A stretch of DNA of 64,000 nt. Origin: Isoetes taiwanensis (lineage: Eukaryota; Streptophyta; Lycopodiopsida; Isoetales; Isoetaceae). Below the pieces are notes generated by a model. It made no database searches, had not been told where the DNA came from, and was given only the letters and a program-made list of their open reading frames with translations. Both the position numbers and the translations under genes were made by a program. Positions 23,342 to 37,600 of the stretch are shown in pieces. The first letter of the stretch is position 1, and each line of letters begins with the position of its first letter. The stretch lies in assembly GCA_021234155.1 (NCBI GenBank), contig JAJEKV010000010.1, positions 4,564,871 through 4,628,870 on the forward strand, given 5' to 3'.

Positions 23342-23580
23342 TTGGTTAAATTTGCTCACAAACCTTTGAGGGACGCTTCATGGGTGCTTGGCAATGTTTT
23401 AGAAGCTTATCCGGATATTCTTAGGGAATATAAAGATCGGAAAGCAAAGGAAGCTGAGAGACAAAAGAAGTCCAAGGACAGGCTTCTACTAGCCGGCCTA
23501 AACGAGGGCCAAGGAAGGATTATGCTCGGATGGCTAAAGGTTTTTAGACACCCTTTTGCAGCAGAGGACTGCTGCAATGT
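23342..23580 (+). pseudogene. Gypsy chromodomain remnant and C-terminal tail
   Basis: VKFAHKPLRDASWVLGNVLE followed by AYPDILREYKDRKAKEAERQ matches the C-terminal chromodomain of chromoviruses (VKW..P..EASWE..L...P..L). It lies directly before the polypurine tract (AAGAGGGGGGGAA, 23582-23594) and the 3' LTR. Confidence 0.75.
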
Positions 23581-23594
23581 CAAGAGGGGGGGAA

Positions 23595-23801
23595 TGCTAT
23601 ATGCTAAGGACGTGGAGTCCAAAGATGGTTTTTAGTCCAAAGATGGCCTATGGTCCAAAGAGAGCCTTTGGTCCAAAGAAGGACCAAAGGGGGCGTGCGT
23701 GCTATATAGTAGCTCGGGGGAGAGCTCTGGGGCAGCTGTGCTTTGGCTGAGAGCTCGTGGTTGGGTGGTGAGATAGCATGCCACGTCAAGTGTCTGTTTT
23801 A
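23595..23801 (+). repeat. 3' LTR of gypsy element (207 bp)
   Basis: Matches the 5' LTR at 204 of 207 positions. Followed by the right GCAAG duplication at 23802-23806. Confidence 0.9.
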
Positions 23802-23806
23802 GCAAG

Positions 23807-26880
<3,074 letters not shown>

Positions 26881-27270
26881 GAAGAGAAAGGAAAGGGTTC
26901 TTCCATCCGACCTTAAAACTTGGCTTAAGATATGAACTGCCAGCAAACATTACAACCTAAATCTGCTTTTCTTAATAGCCTTGCACAAAATTTTGCTCCA
27001 CCTTATAAGCTACTGTGCAATTTCGGTGTGATCTAAAATAATAATAGAGGAAACTGTTGTGCCAGATCCTTCCAAAATTATAAAGAATCATAATGCTTCC
27101 GCATTAGAGCAAAAAGACCACGTTAGTGGTACTTGCAAGAACCAAAAAGACCGCCAAGAAGCAGCTCTAAGCACAAAGAAACCAGCAATTCTTATTTACC
27201 AGAAATCTTGATGACAAAATGTTAGATCCCCAACTGGCACCCAGATTTCGACCTTGAATCTCCTTTGCCG
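26881..27270. other. Intergenic, nothing recognised
   Basis: AT-rich sequence with no ORF or repeat of note. Confidence 0.4.
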
Positions 27271-27399
27271 TAGCAGTGCCGGATCAGAGAGACAAGGGCG
27301 GCCTCCTCTCTCCTGTCTCCGCCCTAGCCGCCGACGACAGCGCCAGCGCCAAGACGTATATTAACTCTCGGGCTGGCACAAAATCAATAAGTGAGGCGC

Positions 27400-27550
27400 T
27401 ACCAGCATTCCCCTTTAACAGCTACCCATCTAAAGATAGAGAAATCGAGAAAAGGAAATATTCGCGGCGGCCATCTAAAGATAGAGAAATCGAGAAAGAG
27501 AAATGTTCGCGGCGGCCTTGGCCGCCGCGATAAATTTCTTGTATTCTTTA
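27400..27550. repeat. 50-bp tandem repeat ending in a GC palindrome
   Basis: CATCTAAAGATAGAGAAATC followed by a GAGAAA-rich tail and TTCGCGGCGGCC occurs twice (near 27428 and 27472). The second copy runs into CGCGGCGGCC TT GGCCGCCGCG (27508-27529), 10-bp arms with a 2-bp centre, then ATAAATTTCTTGTA. The palindrome and flanks recur inverted at 54126-54175, so this is the edge of a dispersed repeat. Confidence 0.65.
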
Positions 27551-28407
27551 TTCTTTACTTTCCAAGTACTAATACTAAATAATATAATGTGGTGCAACAG
27601 CATGACATGCTATAAAATGGAAATGAGTTGCCTCAAGCACCAGGCTCTTTACGTTTGCAAACGGAAACATGTCAACACGAATATAAGCAGACATGAATGA
27701 GAAGCATGAAGTTAGCACAAATTTCATCAGAAAGAGGAGGAATTAGCACAAATTTGAGTTTGGATGGGAATTAGCAACAGCCTAACATGGAATAACAATT
27801 CTGTGGCAATGTGTTACATTAGCTGGTTTGAGTTTGGATGGGAAGTAGCAACAGCCCAACACGGAATAGCAGCTCTGTGGCAATGTGTCACATTAGCTGG
27901 GTAAAGAATTTATTCTCACAAAGAGTGCTTAGGAACTCCACAGGCATCACATTCTAATAACTCATCTAATTATAATTATGGCAATGGTCAACAAAATTGA
28001 TAATTTCTGGAAATAATTGCTGGAAAGAAGCTCATTTGTGAAGGTTATGAGTAGCAGTAGCTGTTTCGCAGCTCTGTTGTTGCATACATAACTTGCATCA
28101 CCAGAATATAAAATAATATGCTGCAAGACATGTGACTAAAAGTAGGAGAACAAATAAATTACGACATAGAAAAGCTCCTTTATGAAGAGTTATGAGAAGA
28201 TGACCATTGGAAGGTCACATCATTTATATGCTCCAATCGGTTGCAGTTTGCAGTCGCATGTTCTTACCTTGCCTCATGGACCTTGACTTATTGCATGTTT
28301 CTGTATTTCTCAACTCAACAACTGTATCATGACTATGAGAATTGTGGAAATAGCCATTTTCATCTTCAAAAATATTCCATAATAATCTGACATTGAGTGT
28401 TCACCTT
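27551..28407. other. Intergenic with a local duplication
   Basis: Two similar blocks near 27755-27825 and 27826-27900 share TTGAGTTTGGATGGGAA, AGCAACAGCC and CTGTGGCAATGTG, a tandem duplication of about 70 bp. No gene seen. Confidence 0.5.
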
Positions 28408-29522
28408 CTAGATGTTAGCATGTTGACCAACCTGCAAAAAGAAAACAATGTACTATAATTTCCAACGGTTACATAAAGACAAAGAAATCATGAATGTAAG
28501 GTCACAAAACATAGCAAATTACATGAAGGAAAGCACATGGGCTTTCTAAAGTCTAGAAGCATATAACTTTAATTCAAGTCTATTCGGCATTCCCCAATGC
28601 TTGATAACTATAGACTGATGCATGATGCCTTATAACCTTGAAAGCGGTCAAGATAATAAAAAATCTCCTGCCAAACTTCTTTTAAGAAAGTAAAAATTAC
28701 AATAACATAGCCATTTTCATATAAATACAGTAATAGTTGCAGCCAATGAAAAGGCTAAAGGCAAGCTTATAGATAAAGAAATGGGGATTTCTATGAAATA
28801 ATGTATTACCTGAGAACAAAAGCTGGGCAAAACCAACAAATTCCAAATAGTAATATTTAATGGCTGCTAAGATAAGGAACAAAAAACGTGATGTTGAACT
28901 AACAACCAGAAAAGGTATCCTTACATTTGATGGAGCTGCTTCCCACATCATACAGAAACATTCATATGTAGAATCTGCATCTGCATCTCCCTGTGCAAGA
29001 AAGCGAAGAAACTACTTAATTGGATGAATAACAAACAATAGAGCTCAAAGTTGTGGCCTAAAGTAGCTATTTCCATATCCTCTTCGCCACACTGGCATTA
29101 AAAACCCAAACCACTGGCATCTCAAAAATAATGGTGGAGCTGCTAATAAGTGCATGGCATCATTTATTGCATGTTTCTTTTGGTGCTCCAAAAACAAAAA
29201 GATGCACTGTCTCCTTTTATTTAACATCTCCTTCTGAACATGGCCAGATATGCGAGCCGAGCCAGAACATTAGACTCCATAAGGAAAAAAACATCACAGG
29301 CATAAATACCTTGTCATGTGACTGCATATGTGGTGAACATATGGACATAGAAATTCAGTACCCAAGGTAATTCTTTAAAAGAATAATGGTATGACAATCA
29401 TAATAATGATGCTTGCATCTATACCAAGATAATTTAGCCAAGAATTGCTAGATAGTCTTGATCCAACCTGGATAATTATTTGCACTCAGTGAAGACGAAT
29501 TGACTCTGTAGCTATCAATTGC
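28408..29522 (-). CDS. Unidentified exon chain (3' end of a possible gene)
   Basis: Three minus-strand segments have good splice borders and compatible phases: 29468..29522 (AG|GCAATTG...CCAG|GTTGG), 28925..28986 (GGGAG|ATGC...AAAT|GTAAGG) and 28408..28431 (TTTGCAG|GTTGG... ending TAG). Together they read AIDSYRVNSSSLSANNYP, DADADSTYECFCMMWEAAP and SNVGQHANI, stop. I do not recognise the protein. A further donor-like exon near 29592-29640 fits only an alternative frame in which 29522 downwards reads QLIATESIRLH, stop. So the exon structure is ambiguous and the 5' part is not found. It could be a real gene, an old pseudogene or chance. Confidence 0.3.
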
Positions 29523-30846
29523 CTGCACAAACAACCTCTACTACTCAGGTTTAAAGCAGCAGCACCAAGTGGACAGCAAATAAACTTACCTTATGTTAAT
29601 TAATGGCAGAATTTTGTTCTGGTACTTTATAACGCTTTTCTGAAGTCCATAAACTTGGAATTCATGTCTATGATTAAGAAAAAAAGATGCAGACTTGAAA
29701 TAAGGCTATGCTTTGGATAATACACTAAACAATAGAAACCAATTTGCAAATATGCTTGACGTGCTATAGCCCTGAATGATCCAAAGGTGGGAAACTAACA
29801 TGCGCAACATAAGCAACAAAGTAATGAGCAACAATCACATCTGTAGGATCAAATTAGAACAGTCTAAAGTTAAATACTTAAAAGCATGTAATATATGAGT
29901 TAAGTGTTGAACAACCTAGCCATGCATCCAGGTCTTCAGCTTATTATAGCTCCAGCATAAATGTAATTTAATGCAAATGTGGATATAAATCTGGGAAATA
30001 TTTTCCTACATTACCACAACCAAATCCGCATAATTGATTGAAACTATATGCGCAGATCCTAACATTTATCAGGATCAAATTTAAGCATCCGGGCCACAAA
30101 CCAGAAGCAATGTAGAAAGAATTACCTAACCTATAAGCTTTGCTGGCTTGCAATTCCTAAAAACCTTATAACCCCAGGAACCTCAAGAAATTAGTTCTCT
30201 AGGAAGCAAGTGAAGAAAACGTACCAGGGCAATGAGCTTATGTTTATGATAATTTTTGCAAGATCGGGGGGCTATCGCAGATGATTTGATTTATAACTTA
30301 AACTTGTTCCAGCCGCTTTTTGCTGCACTTGTTTACAAAGGACATTACACAGATCCGAAACTCCAAACTCCAAAGAAACCCTGGATGCAAGTATCTTTCC
30401 AAATATTATTCTAAAACAACCCTGACGTTTCAGCTTGTATGCCCCAACTCTTCTGCAGACTCACAAATAAACTAAGAAGCCAATATTGGAGTTGAATGAA
30501 AAGACATTGAGTGGAGGTACTGATAGAAGAGTAAAAGCAGCGGAAATGGAAGAATAGAACAATCAACATACAACAACGGCTTAAGGAGGGAGTGCTCTTG
30601 CTAGAATTTATAGTAGAATATGAGAATAGAATGGAACTGACCCAAAGCCGACTCAAAATGACAAAGAATGAAGCCTACCTGCAATTTCGATGTGAGAAAA
30701 ACTTCTTAGATTCGACCCTTTCAGGGAACGGCATATGAATGCATTCGGAGCCTTAGCGATCTTTTACATGTCGTCGATGCCGAACATAAAAGCAGGGCGT
30801 AAATGTTGCAGCTGTGTTTCGACAATGTTCGAAGCCAGAAAATGTA
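29523..30846. other. Intergenic or intronic, nothing certain
   Basis: AT-rich with scattered splice-like sites on the minus strand. A possible minus-strand first exon ending at a donor near 30678 (peptide MPFPERVESKKFF) could belong to the exon chain at 28408-29522, but the link is not supported. Confidence 0.3.
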
Positions 30847-30965
30847 TGGGTTCATGGTATTAGGGATGCCATTCTGGCATGTACCGGTGGGGTCCCGCGA
30901 CCTGCGTTAGCCGGGAGCGGGTCACCGGTACATGCCAGAATGGCAGACCAAATACCGTGAACCCA
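30847..30965. repeat. Strong hairpin with 22-bp perfect arms
   Basis: Arms at 30868-30889 and 30923-30944 are exact inverted copies built around GCATGTACCGGTG; outer arms (30847-30862 and 30951-30965) extend the pairing imperfectly. The loop also contains a GGTCCCGC/GCGGGTCA pair. Probably a small foldback transposon; no target duplication identified. Confidence 0.7.
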
Positions 30966-31694
30966 CAATATGGTATTTGGGGAGCGATGTTTTCTCTCCC
31001 TCCTTGGCGGCCAGTCGATTTCAAGCTCTGGTTAGCGATGGCGTCAAGCAAGATCAGCAGCAACTATATTTTTGAGCTCCACCAGCGACGGCGTTAAGCA
31101 GGATGTCGCCACTGAAGCTATGGTCGTCTGAAGCTTTGCTAAAACTCAGATCTTGAAGCTATGGCCGTCTGAAGCTCCGGTAAAGCTTAGGTCTAGAAGC
31201 TATGGTCATTTGAAGCTCCGGTAAAGCTCTTTTGTGGATTTTTGTTCTGAAGCTCGAGTAAAGCTCTGTTTTCTGAAGCTCCATTTTATGGATTTATGTA
31301 AAGCTCCGTTATCTGAAGCTCTGTTTTCTGAGCTCCGTTTTATGGATTTTCGTTCTGAAGCTCCGGTTTTTTGAAGCTCATGTCTGTAGTGTTCCGTATT
31401 GCAAGCCATACAAGCCTTCCTTTTACTTTCTCTTCTCCGACAGCCATGCAAGCTAAGTCACAGGAAGATATGACTGTAGGATGATCTGCCTGGCACAGAA
31501 ACAAAAGATTACAGAAACAGAGCAAGAAACAGAGCAAGAAACAAAAGATTACAGAAACAGGGGATTGTTAACCGGCTAAAAACTGGAGATGCGGAATGGT
31601 AGACTCAACTACCATTCTGCAATGGAATCCTCTGCCACATGGCAGCACGAAATTAACCCAAAGCAAAAAATCGTGACCAAATACCATATTGTGG
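30963..31694. repeat. Inverted pair bounding about 700 bp
   Basis: CCACAATATGGTATTTGG at 30963-30980 is matched by its reverse complement at 31677-31694 (18 of 18). Near the right end is another hairpin, GGAATGGTAG ... CTACCATTC (31597-31621). This may be a non-autonomous DNA element containing the GAAGCTC minisatellite, with the 30868 hairpin just outside. Confidence 0.45.
31110..31390. repeat. GAAGCTC-rich minisatellite
   Basis: At least ten copies of TCTGAAGCTC or GAAGCTCCGGTAAAGCT-like words with irregular spacing; ORFs here translate repeat sequence only. Confidence 0.7.
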
Positions 31695-31699
31695 TTCCA

Positions 31700-32780
31700 C
31701 CAAGTTGGAGTTAAAACGAAATCCCCTCCTTTCAAAATCATAATCCAAACCTTAGTAAAGTAATTTTGCTCGATTTTTGGGTACCCGGAAGTTTTTCCTG
31801 GCAGACCAAACTCTCAAAAATCATAGGAAATAAGCTAAACAAAATTCCAAAAATATTTTTATCCAGACCGGAAAATCCCAAATTAACAAGATTGATTGAT
31901 TGATCATGAGATGCAAACTAAGGAGAATATGAGATGGATGCAAGTAAGGAAGATCTGTCCCCACACCCCATAGTCCTAGTGAGGTCATGTACTCCTATTC
32001 CAAGGTTTAGGCAGGCTTGGAACAAATTGTTGGTTATAATTCACGCTTACTGCCTTACACCCTACAGAAGCTCATGAGAATCAAAATCTTTGTAACATGG
32101 AAAGTATAATACTTTCCATGTTACTATTCCTTATTGCTCGGGATATATTTCTTATTATTTATTTCCTGTATTTTTTTGTTTTTTTATAAGTTATATTGTT
32201 TCCTTAAGGCATGGGTTTATTAGAAGCTGTTTTTGTTTACCGGCAGAGAAAATTGCCTCTTTGGCAAATAAAGTAAAGTTTGCCAAGATTCCAAGAATAC
32301 CCCCAAAACTTTCCCAAAATATTATATCTTTCATGCAACATAATGGCACCCGTAAACATAGGAGCTATAAGTATTGTGATGGGTTTTCTTGAAAAGGTGG
32401 ATGTGTCACACATGCCTAGCGAAAGTATGCCTAGACAATGTAGAACTTGTCCTTGTAAGGGTTTTTCTACATTTCAAACAATGGTTAAAAGTTTTTAAAC
32501 AAGCAAGTTGAGAAATAATTGTGATTGGTGAATAGATCTTTGATAGTTGACAATCTACCTTCCCAGTAACATAAATGTTTGGTCAGATAATGTAAAATAT
32601 ACATAAACAAGACAAAGTGAAACCACCAAAAGCGACACGAAGAAAGCGATGGAGCAATAAAATAAGCATCACAATGCATGATGGCCCAATGGTGATAACA
32701 TTGTATTGAATATTCTATTGCCTCATTGTACTCGAGCAATAATATAGCATTATAATAAGCTTTTTTGCCTCACTATACAA
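31700..32780. other. Intergenic with one perfect palindrome
   Basis: No gene recognised. At 32092-32124 lies a perfect 33-bp palindrome with arms GTAACATGGAAAGTAT around a single A. Confidence 0.5.
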
Positions 32781-32825
32781 TTTGGAAATTGCTAAATCTC
32801 ATTGTATAATTTGGGGCGCTTGGAC

Positions 32826-32980
32826 CCACTCTTATAGGGCTTTAGCTTGCCAACTTTGTGCACTTTGGCATTTTCCACCTACTCTGATATGGGCTTTAGG
32901 AGGCCAACTTTGGGCATTTTGTAATTTTTCACCCACTCTGACCCGGGCTTTAGGAAGCCAGCTTTGGGCATTTACAAACA
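32826..32980. repeat. Three-copy minisatellite, about 56-bp unit
   Basis: CCACTCTTATAGGGCTTTAG, CTACTCTGATATGGGCTTTA and CCACTCTGACCCGGGCTTTA each lead into a version of GGCCAACTTTGGGCATTTT. Confidence 0.75.
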
Positions 32981-34630
32981 ACTACCAATGTAAAAAAACA
33001 ATAGCCTACCTTTCATTTCGTTTTATTACCCCGCTGGCCAAGGATGGGACAACTTAACAAAAGGGTATCTCATTGCCACTTGAAAAAGTATTTGATCAAA
33101 TTACAATATATGCACTCTTGGCCATATTTATTTATATCACACCTAAAATATGACAAACAAGGTGCTGCGCACGGAGGGTTGAACTCCATGGCCGGAGGGT
33201 GAAGTGGCTTAAATCATACTTCAAAGTCATGTTTTCACAATCAATCAAAATTGCTACTTCAAAACAATAGAATACTTGATACCATAACTTTATGGGAATT
33301 GACCTGAAGAAATCTTTGGTGCTCGGCATGGAACAAGTATTGCAGAAGCATAAGGACAAGTCTAATAGAGCAGAGAATGGAAATACATGTTTTGTTAGCA
33401 TAGAAATGAGAGTAACTCCTTGAAGACCTCTAATCTGTTTTTTGTGCTTGGAAGGAGGAAAACATGGAGCATTGTTGTGTGAAAAGATGCTGATGCAAAT
33501 GAAGTTAAAGAAATAGTGTATGAATCACTCTCCCTTTATAATTATGATGTTTTGGTAAGAACATTGTGCCTATTCAAATATATAAGATTTACAACCCTGA
33601 TTAAGACCTTTTTACACTGCATCCTAAATATGAATGCCACATTTTATATACGACGACATTTATGACTTTAAAGCAAAAAATGCAACACATAAAATATAAG
33701 TTGTTTTTACATTGGAAGATGTATGTTGTTGTGTAGCTCGGTCATAGAGCACCGTCACTGCTTTGTGAGGAACGGATTCACCTTATCAGCATTATTTAAC
33801 AAAACAAAGATAGAAAGCTAGTAAATAACGACCTCAGTGGATGCACTTCAACTAAGATTCGTGGGCCTAAACTGAAGAGGTTGGGTGTCATAGAGAGTTT
33901 CCGAGCGTTCAATCAAGTGTTTGTTTCTCTCCCCTCTCAAACGTTGAGAGGGTAACAACCCAAACCACCAGCTAAGGCCCCTAAATGACCGCTCGATCCA
34001 AATAAAATTTCAGTGAAATTTGTCTTCTAACTTTTTATGTGGAAAACTTTTAGGGCAAAAAGGACGTTAAGATAAATTTACCGATTAAATCATGCTATTT
34101 GTTAGAACTGTATGGCGACCATACCCTACTTTTTCAAATTTAATTCTACGCATTGAAGTTACCAAGTGGTCCAATTTAGGGTAATATCATCTAACCCCAT
34201 TGAAGACCAACTAAAGGTTATCCAAATGGCACAGTTTGAACCTATTTTATTTCCCAGCATAAGTACAATGCTGGGACATGTACAATGAAGAAACTTAATG
34301 CATAAAGTAAAAATATTCTATCTTTAATTTTATAATAATAATGCTACATAAAAGAAGGCCATGTCAGATTGAAAATTATCAACAAGGATTAGCAAGTACG
34401 CCCATCCAACTACAGGCCAACGGCTATGAATCAAATCGTACATGCATTTACAATAAGTTGTTTGTTGAACAAATCGGCTAATCATAATGGAAAGATTTAC
34501 AGTCATCGCCCATTTGTCCATCTTGACAGGAGTAACTCCAAATTCGACCTTCAGCTGCAGCGCCAAGTGTTAAAATTTGGCATCTCATGATATAGATAAC
34601 CAAAAAAGTTACCCTAATACCTCACAAAAA
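32981..34630. other. Intergenic, no gene recognised
   Basis: AT-rich; ORFs are short and on conflicting strands. Contains the region downstream of the VSR pseudogene stop at 34631. Confidence 0.4.
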
Positions 34631-37600
34631 TCAAATGTCTTGTAAATGATGATGGATGTCATTTTGGCTATCCAATGGCATATATTGGGCCATAATGGCC
34701 CGAATTTCAGAATCCATGTATGACTGTCATATTTAATTTGATCAGTGACCAGCAAACACAGAAAGCAGATATAGAAACAGATAAGTAACATACTCGGATC
34801 CTGTACTTGTATACAATATAGGCAGCAACTCCAGCAGCAGATAAACCTCCTAGAAGAACCAGCACAACTGCCCACCCAATTCTAGCTGTTGTAACCTTGT
34901 TACCTAGAAAATATTTTATTTAAAATTATATAAATGCTAAATTGAGATTGCAAGTATCATGTTCGTGCATGTACAACAGATTGCCATTGCACGTGCAGTC
35001 ATAACCACCAAACGTGTTTTTGCAATTGCATTCAGGGCATTGGCACGCAAGTTTTTCTTTACACTCGTCAATATCTGCAGCAGGGTACCATCGATTTATG
35101 AGTCTGAAACTGCAGTATATGACAATTGTTACTACTTCATTAATGGCATACCTTCACAGTTATCTATATCGTTCCCTCTGAATCCTAAAGGACACTTGCA
35201 TCCATTTTCAGGTCCATCCTGGCAAGAGGGAATCATATTGTCATGATGTATCCCAATAATAATATGAAGGCAAAAATGGCACAAAATCGAATATTACCCA
35301 GCATGCAGTAAAGTAAGCTCCATTTTGCTTGGTCTCCCAGCATCCTCCATTTTGTAATTTGCACCGTCCAACGCCAACAGCTGACATTAAAAGGGCTTTC
35401 GGCCATAAATATTGGAGGACATTTGGGCCATAAGTATCTATGAGCTTGTTATAATGCCTATGAAGCTAACATAAAGAAATAAAACCACAAATCACAAGGC
35501 AGAAGAGTGAAGTTGAGAGCAATATTTTGTGGACTTATGTTTGTTTAGATGGCCGAAGCAAGAAAAACAAGGTGATCAAAATGAATTAACATTGCCGGTT
35601 AAACATCCACCATCATGGATTAGATAACAGAAAAGGCAGGCTTTACCTTCACACTTAGTGTATCCATCACCCAAAAACTGGACATCCTCAACTAAAGGGC
35701 ACTGGCACACTCGGCCACAGAATGTATCCTGGAAATTTGCAGTTTTAAGTTGTCACTTGGTTTAACCATTAAAAATCTTGAGCAACATTGTAAGGCCCTA
35801 TTAACTACAATTATACTGGAAAAGCCAGACAAAATACTATCAGCAAAAAAACTGATTACCTTGCAAGCATTTATATTGGCCTTTTTGTCTTCCCAACAAC
35901 CTCCATTATTTGTGAGACGTTCATTTGTCTCCATATCTGGAAAAGGCCTCATGACATTAATCAGCCATCCAACTTCAACAAGATTATAGAAAAAGATGAC
36001 TGCCCAATCCTGATATGCTCTATATATGGGAACACAAGCTTTTACTATTAATAATATTATGAACTAACACAAGAGACTGCATTTTTTGCAAAAATGCCAA
36101 CTGTTTCACACCATGAAGAATTGGTATATACTTTGCATGTGTCGAGATACATGTTACTTTTCTCGCCTTCGAGAATGTAGTACTAGCAATGTTATTATCA
36201 TATTTACCTGCACCTAGGCAAAGTGTAGGTTCTGTTGTTTCTTCAAATCCTGAGCAGATCGCCTTTAACACTGCTCCTTTGTTGAGCTTTCCTTAGGTAT
36301 TAAAGAACCACACTTATAAGAGCACAACAAAATTGTAGCTAGCTACCGAAAATAACAACCCCAAATATGCCACTGACCTCTGTACTGTCTGTTATTTATA
36401 ACTAAAGTGGGCAAAATTGTAAGATCTCCTCGTGACCCATGTCCAACCTATACCCAAGGGCAAAAATGCTATTATTCTGAAATAAATGACTTAGATAGCC
36501 TTCGTGGCATTTTACCACACTGCATATACAGAAAATAAATACATGTGCATCTTGCTCCCCTTTGAGAACAGGGTTCTCTTTATCAGCTTCTGGATCTCCC
36601 ATGCAGTCTTGTATTTTGCTTAATGATAGCCCTAACCAAAAACTCAGATGTCAGGACACAATTTTTATCCCCAAGGTCTAATTTGCAACATCACTTTTCC
36701 TTGACTGTAAAAATACAAACCTAGTGAACTGATAACCTCTTCTGCACATGCTTAATTGTATTTCTTCTCCTTCATGGGGGGATTTTTGTGATAGGCCATG
36801 CACCAGCAACGAAATTTTCGGTCCCTTCTTGTTTAGCATTTGTCTCTTCTTCTTTCTGTGAAGTTTTTCCTTCAGGTGGGAGCACCAAGCACCGGCTTCA
36901 TAACAAAGACTCGACATCGACGGCAGAAGAAGAACAGAGGATCGGCTTGATTTTGGATTCCCAAAGATAGGCTCCGGCGACTTCCGGCCCAGCTCCATCA
37001 CTGGTTCTTGGCCTTTACTTCTGATTCACCGGGATTTGCATCAGATCAGTTCGAATAAGAGGTCGGTTATTGCATTAGGTCAGGGTTTCTTTCTAGTTCC
37101 TTCGCTCGGCGGCAAGATCTCTCCATCTAGGTGGGTTTGCCAATTTCCACTCCACGGGTCAAAGCGGCCCATATCTCTCTGGCTGGTATTAACCCGGCGG
37201 CCACCTGATTCTTCCACACCGGTTGCAATTCCATATACCTTAGGCCAGCTACTAATGTCCCCTAGCCTATAAGTTCCGATCCTCTTACCATATCCGGCTC
37301 TATCTCTTCTTGCCACGGTCCGGTTGCTTTGACACCGCCTCTGTCTAGCAACCGCCTTCTCCCATGACCCGCAAAGCCCGAGAAATGGCAAGGCAAACAA
37401 ATGAAACACCATACCACGCATGACGAATTGCTTGATATTGAAAGATCGTGTGGTCTCTTTCTTCAGCCGGAATCGGACGGGGATATGATCGGGGCGGTTT
37501 GGGGCAAGGGATACTTTAACAAAGCGGGAGGTGCGTGTTGAGCCGGACTTACATGTATGACCACCTTCATTTGCTTTACGCAACTATTTTGAAGCGATTA

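Larger units (their letters stand above)
12599..23801 (+). mobile_element. Ty3/gypsy chromovirus, complete ends, nested insertions, dead interior
   Basis: Two 207-bp LTRs, an initiator-Met tRNA primer site, a polypurine tract and a 5-bp GCAAG duplication define the element. Without the LINE at 13967-20586 and one copy of its 16-bp target duplication it is about 4.57 kb, short for a chromovirus: no gag or protease is seen. RT, RNase H, integrase and chromodomain pieces remain in order on the plus strand in broken frames. The LTRs differ at only three of 207 positions (two C/T, one A/G) although the interior is badly decayed, so this copy probably moved as an already defective element using proteins made elsewhere. 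Confidence 0.9.

Noticed and set aside
36392-36402. Extra intron acceptor (CACTTTAG) inside a VSR exon
   Set aside because: Reading straight through gives [12 protein letters not shown] in frame as expected for VSR, so no intron is needed.
37080-37583. 167-aa minus-strand ORF inside the LINE insertion
   Set aside because: Only a short stretch faintly resembles a LINE endonuclease tail; most of it looks random, so it was not called as a gene.
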